Assembly (NCBI RefSeq): GCF_016924835.1 | Contig: NZ_CP070480.1 | Span: forward strand, 372,001-436,000 | Length of the DNA: 64,000 bases | Origin: Rothia sp. ZJ932 | GTDB lineage: Bacteria > Actinomycetota > Actinomycetes > Actinomycetales > Micrococcaceae | Direction: 5' to 3' | Shown here: positions 8,865-16,881 of the stretch, piece by piece | How positions within the stretch are numbered: the stretch's first letter is position 1 | Layout: each line of letters begins with the position of its first letter | The notes under the pieces: generated by a model | Told to the model about the DNA's origin: nothing | Seen by the model: only the letters and a program-made list of their open reading frames with translations | The model's database searches: none | Position numbers and translations under genes: made by a program

Positions 8865-9538
8865 TGTCACTGTCAGATATTAAGTGGGAAACTTTCATTC
8901 CCAATAAGCTGATTCCGGGGCTGCTTGATACCCTGTACATGGTTGCGGCGACCATGCTCATTGCCGGTGTCATTGGTCTGATTATGGGTGCTCTGCTGTA
9001 CACGACTCGTCAGGGCAATATTTTGGCTAACCGCCCCGTCAATATTGTGCTGAACTTTATTGTGAACGTGGTGCGTCCTATTCCCTTCATTATTTTGCTG
9101 GCGGCTTTGGGACCGGCGACCTCCGCTATTGTGGGTTCGCGTCTGGGCACTAACGCGGCAATCTTTGCAATGTGTGTGGGTGCGGTTTTCGCTATTGCTC
9201 GCATTGTTGAGCAGAATATGGTGTCTATTGACCCGGGCGTTATTGAGGCTGCCCGTGCTATGGGTGCTTCAAAATTGCGGATTCTCTTTACCGTGATGAT
9301 TCCTGAGGCTTTGGGTCCGCTGATTTTGGGTTACACCTTCTTAGTCATTGGTGTTGTTGATATGTCAGCGATGGCAGGTTACATCGGTGGCGGCGGCTTG
9401 GGTCAGGTTGCCCTGGTCGATGGCTACCAGCGTTTCAATGACATGATTACGTGGACGGTTGTTGCCGTGATTATCGTGTTGGTTCAGATGGTGCAGCTGG
9501 TGGGTAACCTGCTAGCCCGCAAGGTTATGCGTCGATAA
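8864..9538 (+). CDS. metI: Methionine ABC transporter permease
   Basis: 224-residue BPD-type permease with five membrane helices. The EAA motif EAARAMGASKLRILFTVMIP is at about residues 127-146 and the C-terminal GYIGGGGLG loop is typical of MetI. ATG at 8864 overlaps the metN stop. It completes the metQ-metN-metI operon, closed by a strong hairpin 46 bases downstream. Confidence 0.94.
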   Translation: MSLSDIKWETFIPNKLIPGLLDTLYMVAATMLIAGVIGLIMGALLYTTRQGNILANRPVNIVLNFIVNVVRPIPFIILLAALGPATSAIVGSRLGTNAAIFAMCVGAVFAIARIVEQNMVSIDPGVIEAARAMGASKLRILFTVMIPEALGPLILGYTFLVIGVVDMSAMAGYIGGGGLGQVALVDGYQRFNDMITWTVVAVIIVLVQMVQLVGNLLARKVMRR

Positions 9539-9583
9539 GTGGCTTTCTTACTCTGGTGACTGTGTATGTCACCGGGTAATACC

Positions 9584-9617
9584 AAAGGGTGCCCTCTCTA
9601 CAGAGAGGGCACCCTTT
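9584..9617. terminator. Bidirectional terminator after metI
   Basis: Perfect 14-bp stem: AAAGGGTGCCCTCT at 9584-9597 and AGAGGGCACCCTTT at 9604-9617, six-base loop, followed by GAGTTTT on the plus strand. It lies between metI and the convergent membrane-protein gene and can serve both. Confidence 0.85.
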
Positions 9618-9634
9618 GAGTTTTAAGATGGGGT

Positions 9635-10336
9635 TTAGCGTTTTTTGCCGGTGATCCAGTCAGAATCGTAGAAGTCGTCGCCTTCACTTTTGCGCAGGTC
9701 GCGTTCTAAGAGCTGCTCGGCAAAATCAGTGGGCCGCATGATGCGCTCGTCATCATCGTGAGGTGAAAAAGCTGCTAATGCAATTAGACCGTACGCTAGA
9801 GCCGCAATGAGTAAGCCAAACATACCCAACTCGGCAAAGAAGATACCCCAGGCGCGTGTCACGAGCGGGTTGGGATCTGCAAAGACGGTGGGCACGAGAG
9901 CGAAGCTGGTAATCAGGCTAAACACCGACGCGATAACGAGCAGATGCGGTAGCCAGAACCACCGGGCTTTAGCATTTTTTGCCGGTGGGGGAGCGCCGGG
10001 CAACCTCAGGCTTTTGAACAGTCTGCGGCGTACCGCAATGATGAGAAAAAGGCTTAAACCTACGGCAATAGCGGTTGCCCCTGCGGTAAAGAAAAAGCCT
10101 GACAGCGCTAGCAGTGCTGTGACCAGTGCGCTCACCATGAGGAGGGTGAAGCTAAGACCCGTTGCCATGCGCACGCGCGCGTTCACCAACCGCTGTTCTT
10201 CAACAACAAAGTTGGGGTGGGGAGCAGGCTCCTCCCAAAAGGGGCGAAAGAACTCGCGGTCTTCTGCGCTGAGTTCTTCAAAGCGCAGACCGTACTTACG
10301 CGGCGGTTGGGGCGTATGAGGTTGCTGGGAACTCAC
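9635..10336 (-). CDS. Four-helix membrane protein, unknown function
   Basis: 233 residues, GTG start at 10336 with AAGGCG upstream. The N-terminal 55 residues are Pro/Glu-rich and cytoplasmic-looking (RKYGLRFEELSAEDREFF). Four hydrophobic segments follow at about 57-78, 80-104, 130-153 and 168-192, then a basic/acidic tail with DDDERIMRPTDFAEQLLERD. I do not recognise the family. The gene begins 5 bases after the stop of the HAD hydrolase, so they form a two-gene unit. Confidence 0.75.
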   Translation of the reverse strand: MSSQQPHTPQPPRKYGLRFEELSAEDREFFRPFWEEPAPHPNFVVEEQRLVNARVRMATGLSFTLLMVSALVTALLALSGFFFTAGATAIAVGLSLFLIIAVRRRLFKSLRLPGAPPPAKNAKARWFWLPHLLVIASVFSLITSFALVPTVFADPNPLVTRAWGIFFAELGMFGLLIAALAYGLIALAAFSPHDDDERIMRPTDFAEQLLERDLRKSEGDDFYDSDWITGKKR

Positions 10337-10341
10337 AGCTA

Positions 10342-11055
10342 TTACGCCTTGCGTGCCGCTTTAACCCAGCGGTTGAGGGTCGCGAGAAAATCTGGGTCTG
10401 TGTAGGAATCGAAGCGACCCTGACCGGGCGCGCCGGTGTCGCCGTGACCGGTAAAAATTAGGGTGTTAGCGCCTGATTCCTGGGCTGCGCGGGCACCGGT
10501 GACTGAATCTTCAACGGTCAGTGTCTGCTGGGAGTCCCCGCCCAAACGCTTGATCGCTTCGGCGTACATATCGGGGGCAGGTTTGGGGCTGGCAACGTCA
10601 TCAGCGCCTACCCAGGTGGTGAGATAGGGAGCGAAGCCAAAAGCCTGCATCTTGCGAGTCAGCAGGTCAGCTGAAGAATTAGAGGCAACCGCTACGGGCA
10701 TCACCTTGCTGAGTTTCTTAATGGTGTCAAGAGCACCAGGTATGCGTTCCATACCGCGCTCAATCATGTTCTCTTCGACCTCAAGAACCACCTCAATAAT
10801 GTGTTTCTCGTGGGCTGCCGCGTCATCGGCAGAAGCACCATGAGGGGTGGTGTTGGCTGCCAGCACGCGAGCGAAATCGAGGGCAGCTGCACCCATGAGT
10901 GCGTCCTCATCAGCCTGAGTAAACGTTGCACCGTAGCGCTCAAACAGTTCTGCTTGGGCTGTGAGCCAGGTAGATTCAGAGTCGAGAAGAACACCGTCGC
11001 AGTCAAAGACAGCGCAGGTAGGGTACCAATCAGATGAGAGAGAAGTTTCAAACAT
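10342..11055 (-). CDS. HAD-superfamily hydrolase, beta-phosphoglucomutase/phosphatase-like
   Basis: 237 residues with all four HAD motifs: FDCDGVLLDSE (nucleophile Asp and acid/base Asp), VASNSS (motif II), KPAPDMY (motif III Lys) and TVEDSVTGARAA (motif IV). The helical cap between motifs I and II fits a small-molecule phosphatase or phosphomutase. Substrate not predictable. It is divergent from the first histidine-phosphatase gene with only 40 bases between the starts. Confidence 0.88.
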   Translation of the reverse strand: MFETSLSSDWYPTCAVFDCDGVLLDSESTWLTAQAELFERYGATFTQADEDALMGAAALDFARVLAANTTPHGASADDAAAHEKHIIEVVLEVEENMIERGMERIPGALDTIKKLSKVMPVAVASNSSADLLTRKMQAFGFAPYLTTWVGADDVASPKPAPDMYAEAIKRLGGDSQQTLTVEDSVTGARAAQESGANTLIFTGHGDTGAPGQGRFDSYTDPDFLATLNRWVKAARKA

Positions 11056-11095
11056 ACTTCTATGCTCTCACGCCGGGCGTGGGATAATAGAGCCT

Positions 11096-11668
11096 ATGCC
11101 CAAAAATTCTGCTTCCACTCTCGTTCTTATTCGCCACGGTCAGACTGACTGGAACATTGACCGCCGCTTTCAGGGGCAGGTTGATATTCCCCTGAACGCT
11201 ACCGGACGCGAGCAGGCTGCTCTTGCTGCCACGAACCTCAGCGAGTTCGCACTGATGCGTCAGCAAACTCAGCCCGATTTTGCGTGGGACGGAATCATCA
11301 CTTCACCACTTTCTCGCGCCCACGAAACCGGGCAGATTATTGCCGATGCTCTGGAACTTCCCCTGCTGGAGCAGGTAGATGGGTTAAAAGAAAGATTCTT
11401 TGGTGATGCCGAGGGCGAAATTGTTGATCGCGAAAACTGGCTACACTTTGAAACTCTCTTTGCCGGGGTAGAACCTGAAACTGAGTTCATTGACCGGGGT
11501 ATCGAGGCACTAAACGCAATTACCGGTAAACACGCAGGAAAAAACATTGTGGTAGTCAGCCACGGCATGTGGATTTCTAAAGTTATGGGGCATCTGACCG
11601 GTGGAGAACACCCCATTCCCGAAAATGCCAGTGTGCTTGAGTTTAACCTCGCATTACTTGAGCAATAA
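11096..11668 (+). CDS. Histidine phosphatase (phosphoglycerate-mutase-like)
   Basis: 190 residues. It opens with the RHG motif LVLIRHGQTDWNIDRRFQGQ, followed by ITSPLSRAHETGQIIADAL and, near the end, VVSHGMWISKVMGHL, which supply the two catalytic histidines and arginines of branch-1 histidine phosphatases. ATG at 11096 has no Shine-Dalgarno, but GATAAT at 11083-11088 places transcription start on the ATG, so the mRNA is probably leaderless; upstream in-frame codons are rejected for that reason. The next gene is a paralogue, which suggests duplication. Substrate unknown. Confidence 0.85.
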   Translation: MPKNSASTLVLIRHGQTDWNIDRRFQGQVDIPLNATGREQAALAATNLSEFALMRQQTQPDFAWDGIITSPLSRAHETGQIIADALELPLLEQVDGLKERFFGDAEGEIVDRENWLHFETLFAGVEPETEFIDRGIEALNAITGKHAGKNIVVVSHGMWISKVMGHLTGGEHPIPENASVLEFNLALLEQ

Positions 11669-11726
11669 GACCTCCCTTTTCTCTATACCTGAACCCTTCA
11701 ACCCCTTCCTCCGAAAGGTGCCACCT

Positions 11727-12338
11727 GTGCCCAGCGTCCTGCCAGAACAACCCACTTCGCAAGAGCTCAGCGGGTCATTGCTCCTGATCCGTCACGGTCA
11801 AACAGACTGGAACAAGACAAAGAAAATGCAGGGGCAGGTTGATATTCCGCTCAATGCCGCAGGTATCGAACAGGCGCATGCAACCGGTCAAAAACTGGCA
11901 GATGAAGGGTTCAGCTTTGAGGTGCTGGTGTCATCCCCTTTCTCGCGCGCTGCTGAAACGGCTCGTGTCATTGGCACCTACCTGGGGCTGGAGCTGGAGC
12001 GCACCTACCCCCAATTAGTAGAACGTGCCTACGGGGATGCCGAGGGCGTTCAGCTCACCTTTGAACAGAGCCGTACTGTCTACCAAGATTTTGCTGGAGT
12101 TGAACCTGAAGAGAATCTTTTCAACCGCACCGTGACGGTCTTGCGTCAGATTGTGCGTGATTATCCGGGGCGCCGCGTCATTGTGGTGTCACACGGTTCT
12201 GTTATTCGCCGGGCGCTCAGTGCCGCCCAAGGCTTCGAGTGGGTGGAACCAGTCCCCAACGCTACCCCGCTTGAAATTTCTATCTCGGGATTATTCGCTT
12301 GGGCAACCGAGAACGAATCGATGCTGCCGCGCCCATGA
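11727..12338 (+). CDS. Histidine phosphatase, paralogue of the preceding gene
   Basis: 203 residues from GTG 11727, preceded by AAAGG eight bases upstream; the longer frame from 11601 would overlap the previous gene and is rejected. Motifs: LLLIRHGQTDWNKTKKMQGQ, SSPFSRAAETARVIGTYL and VVSHGSVIRRAL. The N-terminal motif block is nearly identical to that of the upstream gene (RHGQTDWN, QGQVDIPLNA), supporting tandem duplication. Its stop TGA overlaps the start of the VanZ-like gene (ATGA). Confidence 0.85.
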   Translation: MPSVLPEQPTSQELSGSLLLIRHGQTDWNKTKKMQGQVDIPLNAAGIEQAHATGQKLADEGFSFEVLVSSPFSRAAETARVIGTYLGLELERTYPQLVERAYGDAEGVQLTFEQSRTVYQDFAGVEPEENLFNRTVTVLRQIVRDYPGRRVIVVSHGSVIRRALSAAQGFEWVEPVPNATPLEISISGLFAWATENESMLPRP

Positions 12339-12781
12339 AACAATCTCTCTCACCATCGCGTTCGGTGACCCAGCTTGCACCGCGCGCTGTTTTTGTGCTT
12401 TATCTACTGGTGTTGGGCTTCATCGTGCTGTGGCCCAGTCACGTTGATGACAATACAGCCGGCGGGTTTGTGGATGCACTGATGCAGCGCGGTCACACCG
12501 AAGGCTGGTTGCCGCTGTGGTTCACCTACGCCGTTTTGGAATGGCTTTCAAACGTTGTCATGTTTACACCGTTTGGTTTTTTGTTGGTTTGGCTGGTGCG
12601 CCCACAGTTGCGTTCTTGGATTCTTGTGTGGGGTTTTCTGCTAACCTGCGCTATTGAAAGCACACAATTTTTTATGCCCGATCGCACCAGCTCATGGCTA
12701 GATATTCTAGCGAATACGCTGGGTGTCGCCCTCGGCCTTTTGCTAGCGGTTTTTATCAAACGCTGCGCAAAGCGTCCGTAA
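12335..12781 (+). CDS. VanZ-like membrane protein
   Basis: 148 residues with four hydrophobic segments. The order and motifs match the VanZ/teicoplanin-resistance-associated family: an N-terminal helix ending in LWPSHVDD, then WLSNVVMFTPFGFLLVWL, CAIESTQFFMPDRTSSWLD and a last helix LANTLGVALGLLLAV. Members are small integral membrane proteins of unclear biochemical role. It is coupled to the upstream phosphatase through ATGA overlap. No resistance function should be assumed from the family name. Confidence 0.8.
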   Translation: MKQSLSPSRSVTQLAPRAVFVLYLLVLGFIVLWPSHVDDNTAGGFVDALMQRGHTEGWLPLWFTYAVLEWLSNVVMFTPFGFLLVWLVRPQLRSWILVWGFLLTCAIESTQFFMPDRTSSWLDILANTLGVALGLLLAVFIKRCAKRP

Positions 12782-12921
12782 AAACCACATGAAAAGCAAA
12801 AAACGCACACGGAAAACCCGCTTAATATGACACTATCGCATTGACGGCACCACAAAAACCCACATAAAATCAACCTACAAGAACCAATCGGTTGAATCTC
12901 ATGAGCAGAGGTTGCACATAA

Positions 12922-13713
12922 ATGTTTGCAGAAGAACGCCGTGCCGAAATAGCTAAGTTGGTATCATCGGCGCGGCGAGTTAACGGTGCTGACCTAGCAC
13001 GACGTTACGAAGTCACCATGGAAACGGTTCGCCGTGACCTTGCCGCCCTCGAAGCTGAGGGTAAGCTACGTCGCGTCCACGGTGGTGCGGTCACCGTTGA
13101 ACAGTCCACCTCCGTCGAATCCTCCATTGCCCTGCGCCAGAGCATGAACACCCCCGAGAAACAGCGTATTGCCCAAAAGGCTTATGATCTTTTGCGTGAT
13201 TCGGACGTGGGGGCTGTTGTTTTGGACGCCGGTACCACTATTGAAATTTTGGCAGATCGTATTGCCACTGAAAACTTCAGTCTCAAATCTGGCTCTGATC
13301 GTCTGATCATTACTCATGCTCTTCACATTGCCGTGAAACTGGCTGAGGCAGATGGCATTGTGCTTGATTTGGTGGGCGGTCAGTTGCGCAGAATGACGTG
13401 GGCTGCTGTGGGCGCGCGCGCTGCCGAGCACTTTTCAACGATTCGCCCCGATATCGCGGTCATTGGCGTGAACGGTTTGGATGCCGAGTTTGGGTTGAGC
13501 ACCCCCGGTCTTAATGAGGCAATCGTCAAAACCGCCATTGTTAAATCGGCGCGCCGCGTCGTGCTTTTGTGCGATTCTGCCAAGTTTGGGCAGGAATCGC
13601 TAGTGCGCTTTGCGGCTTTTGACGATATTGACACTCTTATTACAGACAAAGAACCCGAGGGTGAGCTTGCGAGTGCTCTCGAAGAATCCAACGTGGAGGT
13701 ACTTATCGCATGA
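12922..13713 (+). CDS. fruR: DeoR-family regulator of the fructose operon
   Basis: 263 residues. N-terminal DeoR helix-turn-helix (MFAEERRAEIAKLV, then VNGADLARRYEVTMETVRRDLAALEAEG with LRRVHGGAV) and a C-terminal DeoR sensor domain of the sugar-phosphate-binding fold (VVLDAGTTIEILAD, VDLVGGQLRR-like segment, GVNGLDAEFGLSTPG, VVLLCDSAKFG). It leads fruK and fruA with an ATGA overlap to fruK, so it most likely responds to fructose-1-phosphate or related ester and represses this operon. RBS AGAGG is 10-11 bases before ATG. Confidence 0.88.
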   Translation: MFAEERRAEIAKLVSSARRVNGADLARRYEVTMETVRRDLAALEAEGKLRRVHGGAVTVEQSTSVESSIALRQSMNTPEKQRIAQKAYDLLRDSDVGAVVLDAGTTIEILADRIATENFSLKSGSDRLIITHALHIAVKLAEADGIVLDLVGGQLRRMTWAAVGARAAEHFSTIRPDIAVIGVNGLDAEFGLSTPGLNEAIVKTAIVKSARRVVLLCDSAKFGQESLVRFAAFDDIDTLITDKEPEGELASALEESNVEVLIA

Positions 13714-14672
13714 TCGTTACACTAACCGCTAACCCGAGTATGGATCGCACCGTTGAGCTTTCAGGTGTGCTTGAGCGCGATGCTGTTATTCGCGCTGAGC
13801 GTGCTGTTGAAGATCCCGGTGGAAAAGGCGTGAATATTTCTCGTGCGTTACAGTCATCGGGGTTCGATACCGTAGCTGTGCTGCCCGGCGATGATGCAGA
13901 CCCCGTACTGCACCAGCTGGCGGAGGCGTCGGTGCGGTGCCACAACCTGCCCCTTGGTGAGCCGATCCGTTCCAACATCACGATTGTTGAACCCGATGGT
14001 ACAACCACCAAGATTAACGCTCCCGGTGCTGCCCTTGATGATGCTCAGCAGCAGCATCTGACCCGCGTCCTGGTAGAAGAGGGCATAGGCGCATCATGGC
14101 TGGTGCTGGCAGGTTCTTTGCCTCCCGGCGTTGATGGCGGCTACTACCGCTCGGTCATTCAGACACTGCGCGATGAGTTGGGCGACAAAGCTCCGCGTAT
14201 TGCTGTTGATACCTCGGGGGATGCCCTGCGCGAAACGCTTGCAGATGCAACTGCCCTGCCCAACCTCATTAAGCCCAATGCCGAGGAACTGGCAGAGTTG
14301 GTAGGTCGCCCTGAAGCTGCTGAGGAGCTTGAAGAAAGCCCTGAACTGACCGCTCGCACCGCCCGCGAACTCGTAGAACGCGGTGTTGAGAACGTTTTGG
14401 CAACCCTCGGAGGCAAAGGTGCTGTGCTGGTAAATGCTGAAGGCGCTTGGCACGCTCAGCACGCTCCGGTGAAAGTGCGCTCAACTGTGGGTGCCGGAGA
14501 TTCTTCTCTCTCGGGCTTCCTGATAGCTAGCGAACTGGGCAAAACCGCCAGCGAACGCTTGGTGCAGGCAGTGGCTCACGGCTCCGCCGCAGCGTCCTTG
14601 CCTGGTACGCAGATGCCCACCCTAGAATCAACCACTCCCGAAGCTGTCACCCTGCGAGAGATTCAGTTTTAA
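13710..14672 (+). CDS. fruK: 1-phosphofructokinase
   Basis: 320-residue PfkB-family kinase: fructose-1-phosphate plus ATP to fructose-1,6-bisphosphate. Seen: N-terminal MIVTLTANPSMDRTVEL, the glycine-rich GGKGVNISRALQSSG, LAGSLPPGV, and the C-terminal PfkB signature VGAGDSSLSGFL whose Asp is the catalytic base. Usual family length. Start overlaps the regulator stop; fruA follows after 100 bases, and the PTS product of FruA is the substrate of this enzyme. Confidence 0.94.
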   Translation: MIVTLTANPSMDRTVELSGVLERDAVIRAERAVEDPGGKGVNISRALQSSGFDTVAVLPGDDADPVLHQLAEASVRCHNLPLGEPIRSNITIVEPDGTTTKINAPGAALDDAQQQHLTRVLVEEGIGASWLVLAGSLPPGVDGGYYRSVIQTLRDELGDKAPRIAVDTSGDALRETLADATALPNLIKPNAEELAELVGRPEAAEELEESPELTARTARELVERGVENVLATLGGKGAVLVNAEGAWHAQHAPVKVRSTVGAGDSSLSGFLIASELGKTASERLVQAVAHGSAAASLPGTQMPTLESTTPEAVTLREIQF

Positions 14673-14772
14673 AAGTTTTCCCGGCTCTAAGCCACCTATC
14701 ATGTCTTCTGCGCCTTGTATGAAGACACCACTATCAAAAGTAGTAAGAGACATCTTCTACAAGGAGGAACAC

Positions 14773-16833
14773 ATGTCTGCACTTATCACTACGGAGCTCG
14801 TCACTCTTGACGAGAACCTGGGTGCAACGCGTTTCGACGTGATTGAGCACTTGGTGAAATCCGTTGTGAACGCCGGACGCGCTAGCAGCTTCGATACGCT
14901 GTACGCGGACGCCAAAGCTCGTGAATCGAAGACTGACACCGGTATTCCCGGTGGTATCGCGATTCCCCACTGCCGCAGCGAAGCCGTTACCGAACCGACC
15001 CTAGCGATGGCGCGTCCTCGTCCCGGTGTTGACTTCGGCGCGAAGGACGGTGCAGCAGACCTGATTTTCTTCATTGCAGCACCCGCCGATGGCGATCAAG
15101 CTCACCTAAAGATCCTCTCGAAGATGGCTCGTTCACTGATGAAGAAGTCTTTTACGTCTGCACTGCGTGAAGCGAAGACTGAGCAGGAAATCGTTGATTT
15201 GGTCAACGACGCTTTGGACGTAAACCCTGACGGCACTGACCGCACTGCAGAGCAGAAAGCTGCCGCTACTCAGATAGCAGCCCCCGCTACTACCGGTGTA
15301 GCATCGGTGGCTACTGGCTCGGCTGCTAACGCCTCAGAGGCTCCTGCTGCCCGTCGCAAGATTGTTGCTATCACCGCTTGCCCCACTGGCATTGCACACA
15401 CCTACATGGCAGCGGACGGTCTGACCTATGCTGCTGAAGACATGGGTGTTGATTTCAAGGTTGAGCCTCAGGGGTCATCGGGTGGCGAGAAGCTGACTCA
15501 GGCTGAGATTGATGCGGCTGATGCTGTGATCTTCGCAGTGGACGTGCCTGTGCGCGGACGCGAACGTTTCGCGGGCAAGCCTTACGTTGAGGTTCCTGTC
15601 AAGCGCGGCATCGATGAGCCCACTAAGCTCATTGAGACTGCTTTGTCTGAAGCTGATAACCCCAATGGTCGCTGTGTGACAGCTACCGGTGCCGCGGACG
15701 CATCCGAAAACGGCGAAGAAGCAAGTTCATGGGGCAAACGCATTTACAAGGCGCTGATGTCCGGTGTCTCGTACATGATTCCCTTCGTGGCTGCTGGCGG
15801 TATTATTCTCGCCATTGGCTTCATGCTTGAAGCGATTACCATGCCCAACCTGGGTGATGTCGATCCCGCGGCGATTCTCGATATCAACGGCGAAAGCGGT
15901 CGTACCCTCTTCAACCTTCAGGGCGTTCCCCTGAGCCTTTACTTGGGTGCTGCCCTGCACACCATTGGTGGTGCCGGTCTGGGTCTGATGGTTCCTGCCC
16001 TCGCTGCTTACATTGCCTACGGTCTGGCACAGCGTCCCGGTATTGCACCCGGCTTCATCGCCGGTTCAATTGCTGTCACCGTGGGTGGTGGCTTCATCGG
16101 CGGTATCGTCGCTGGTCTGCTGGCTGGTCTCACCGCGTACACCCTGCAGCAGCTCAAGCTGCCTCGCTGGTTGGGCGCAATGATGCCCGTTGTAATTATT
16201 CCTCTGGTCGCCTCCCTCGTAGCGGGCGGTCTCATGCTCCTGATTCTGGGCGGCCCCATCGCGTGGATTACCACCTCACTGAATGAGTGGCTGACCTCCA
16301 TGAGCGGTAGCTCAGCGATCCTGCTCGGCATTATCCTTGGCCTCATGATGGGCTTCGACTTGGGCGGACCTGTCAACAAGGCAGCCTACCTCTTTGCTAC
16401 CGCAGGTCTTGCAGCGAACACCGATGCTTCCCGCGAAATCATGGCAGCGGTTATCATCGCTGGTATGACCCCTCCTCTGGGTATGGCACTGGCTACCACC
16501 CTGCGCGGCAAGCTCTTCTCAGCACCCGAACGCGAAAACGGCAAAGCAGCCTGGCTGCTGGGCGCGTCCTTCATCTCTGAGGGCGCCATTCCTTTTGCGA
16601 CTGCTGACCCCGCACGCGTGATTCCCTCATCGATGGCAGGCTCAGCAGTAGCTGGCGCTATCGCCATGGGTGCAGGCGTTGCGTCCCCGGCACCCCACGG
16701 TGGTCTGTGGATTATCGGTCTGGCAACCAACATCCCCATGTTCCTCCTTGCAGTTGTAGCGGGTACTCTCGTTACCGGCTTGGTTTATGTAGCTCTCAAG
16801 AGCGTTGGTACAAAGAACAAGGTAGATGCATAA
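14773..16833 (+). CDS. fruA: PTS fructose transporter subunit IIABC
   Basis: 686 residues from ATG 14773, chosen because AAGGAGGA lies 5-8 bases before it. Domain order: EIIA (1-150, phospho-acceptor His66 in IPHCRS), an Ala/Thr-rich linker (155-195), EIIB (from 196, phospho-acceptor Cys203 in TACPTGIAHT) and EIIC, a multi-helix membrane domain (GVSYMIPFVAAGGIILAIGF and onward; GGLWIIGLATNIP near the end). It takes up fructose and releases it as fructose-1-phosphate for FruK. EI and HPr follow directly, so the whole phosphoryl chain is encoded here. Confidence 0.95.
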   Translation: MSALITTELVTLDENLGATRFDVIEHLVKSVVNAGRASSFDTLYADAKARESKTDTGIPGGIAIPHCRSEAVTEPTLAMARPRPGVDFGAKDGAADLIFFIAAPADGDQAHLKILSKMARSLMKKSFTSALREAKTEQEIVDLVNDALDVNPDGTDRTAEQKAAATQIAAPATTGVASVATGSAANASEAPAARRKIVAITACPTGIAHTYMAADGLTYAAEDMGVDFKVEPQGSSGGEKLTQAEIDAADAVIFAVDVPVRGRERFAGKPYVEVPVKRGIDEPTKLIETALSEADNPNGRCVTATGAADASENGEEASSWGKRIYKALMSGVSYMIPFVAAGGIILAIGFMLEAITMPNLGDVDPAAILDINGESGRTLFNLQGVPLSLYLGAALHTIGGAGLGLMVPALAAYIAYGLAQRPGIAPGFIAGSIAVTVGGGFIGGIVAGLLAGLTAYTLQQLKLPRWLGAMMPVVIIPLVASLVAGGLMLLILGGPIAWITTSLNEWLTSMSGSSAILLGIILGLMMGFDLGGPVNKAAYLFATAGLAANTDASREIMAAVIIAGMTPPLGMALATTLRGKLFSAPERENGKAAWLLGASFISEGAIPFATADPARVIPSSMAGSAVAGAIAMGAGVASPAPHGGLWIIGLATNIPMFLLAVVAGTLVTGLVYVALKSVGTKNKVDA

Positions 16834-16881
16834 TTCTCTAGTAGGATTTAGCACAACCGAAACATTTCTAAGGAATATCGA

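Noticed and set aside
10961-11095. Longer start for the first histidine phosphatase
   Set aside because: Overlaps the divergent HAD gene; the promoter -10 and the RHG motif position favour ATG 11096.
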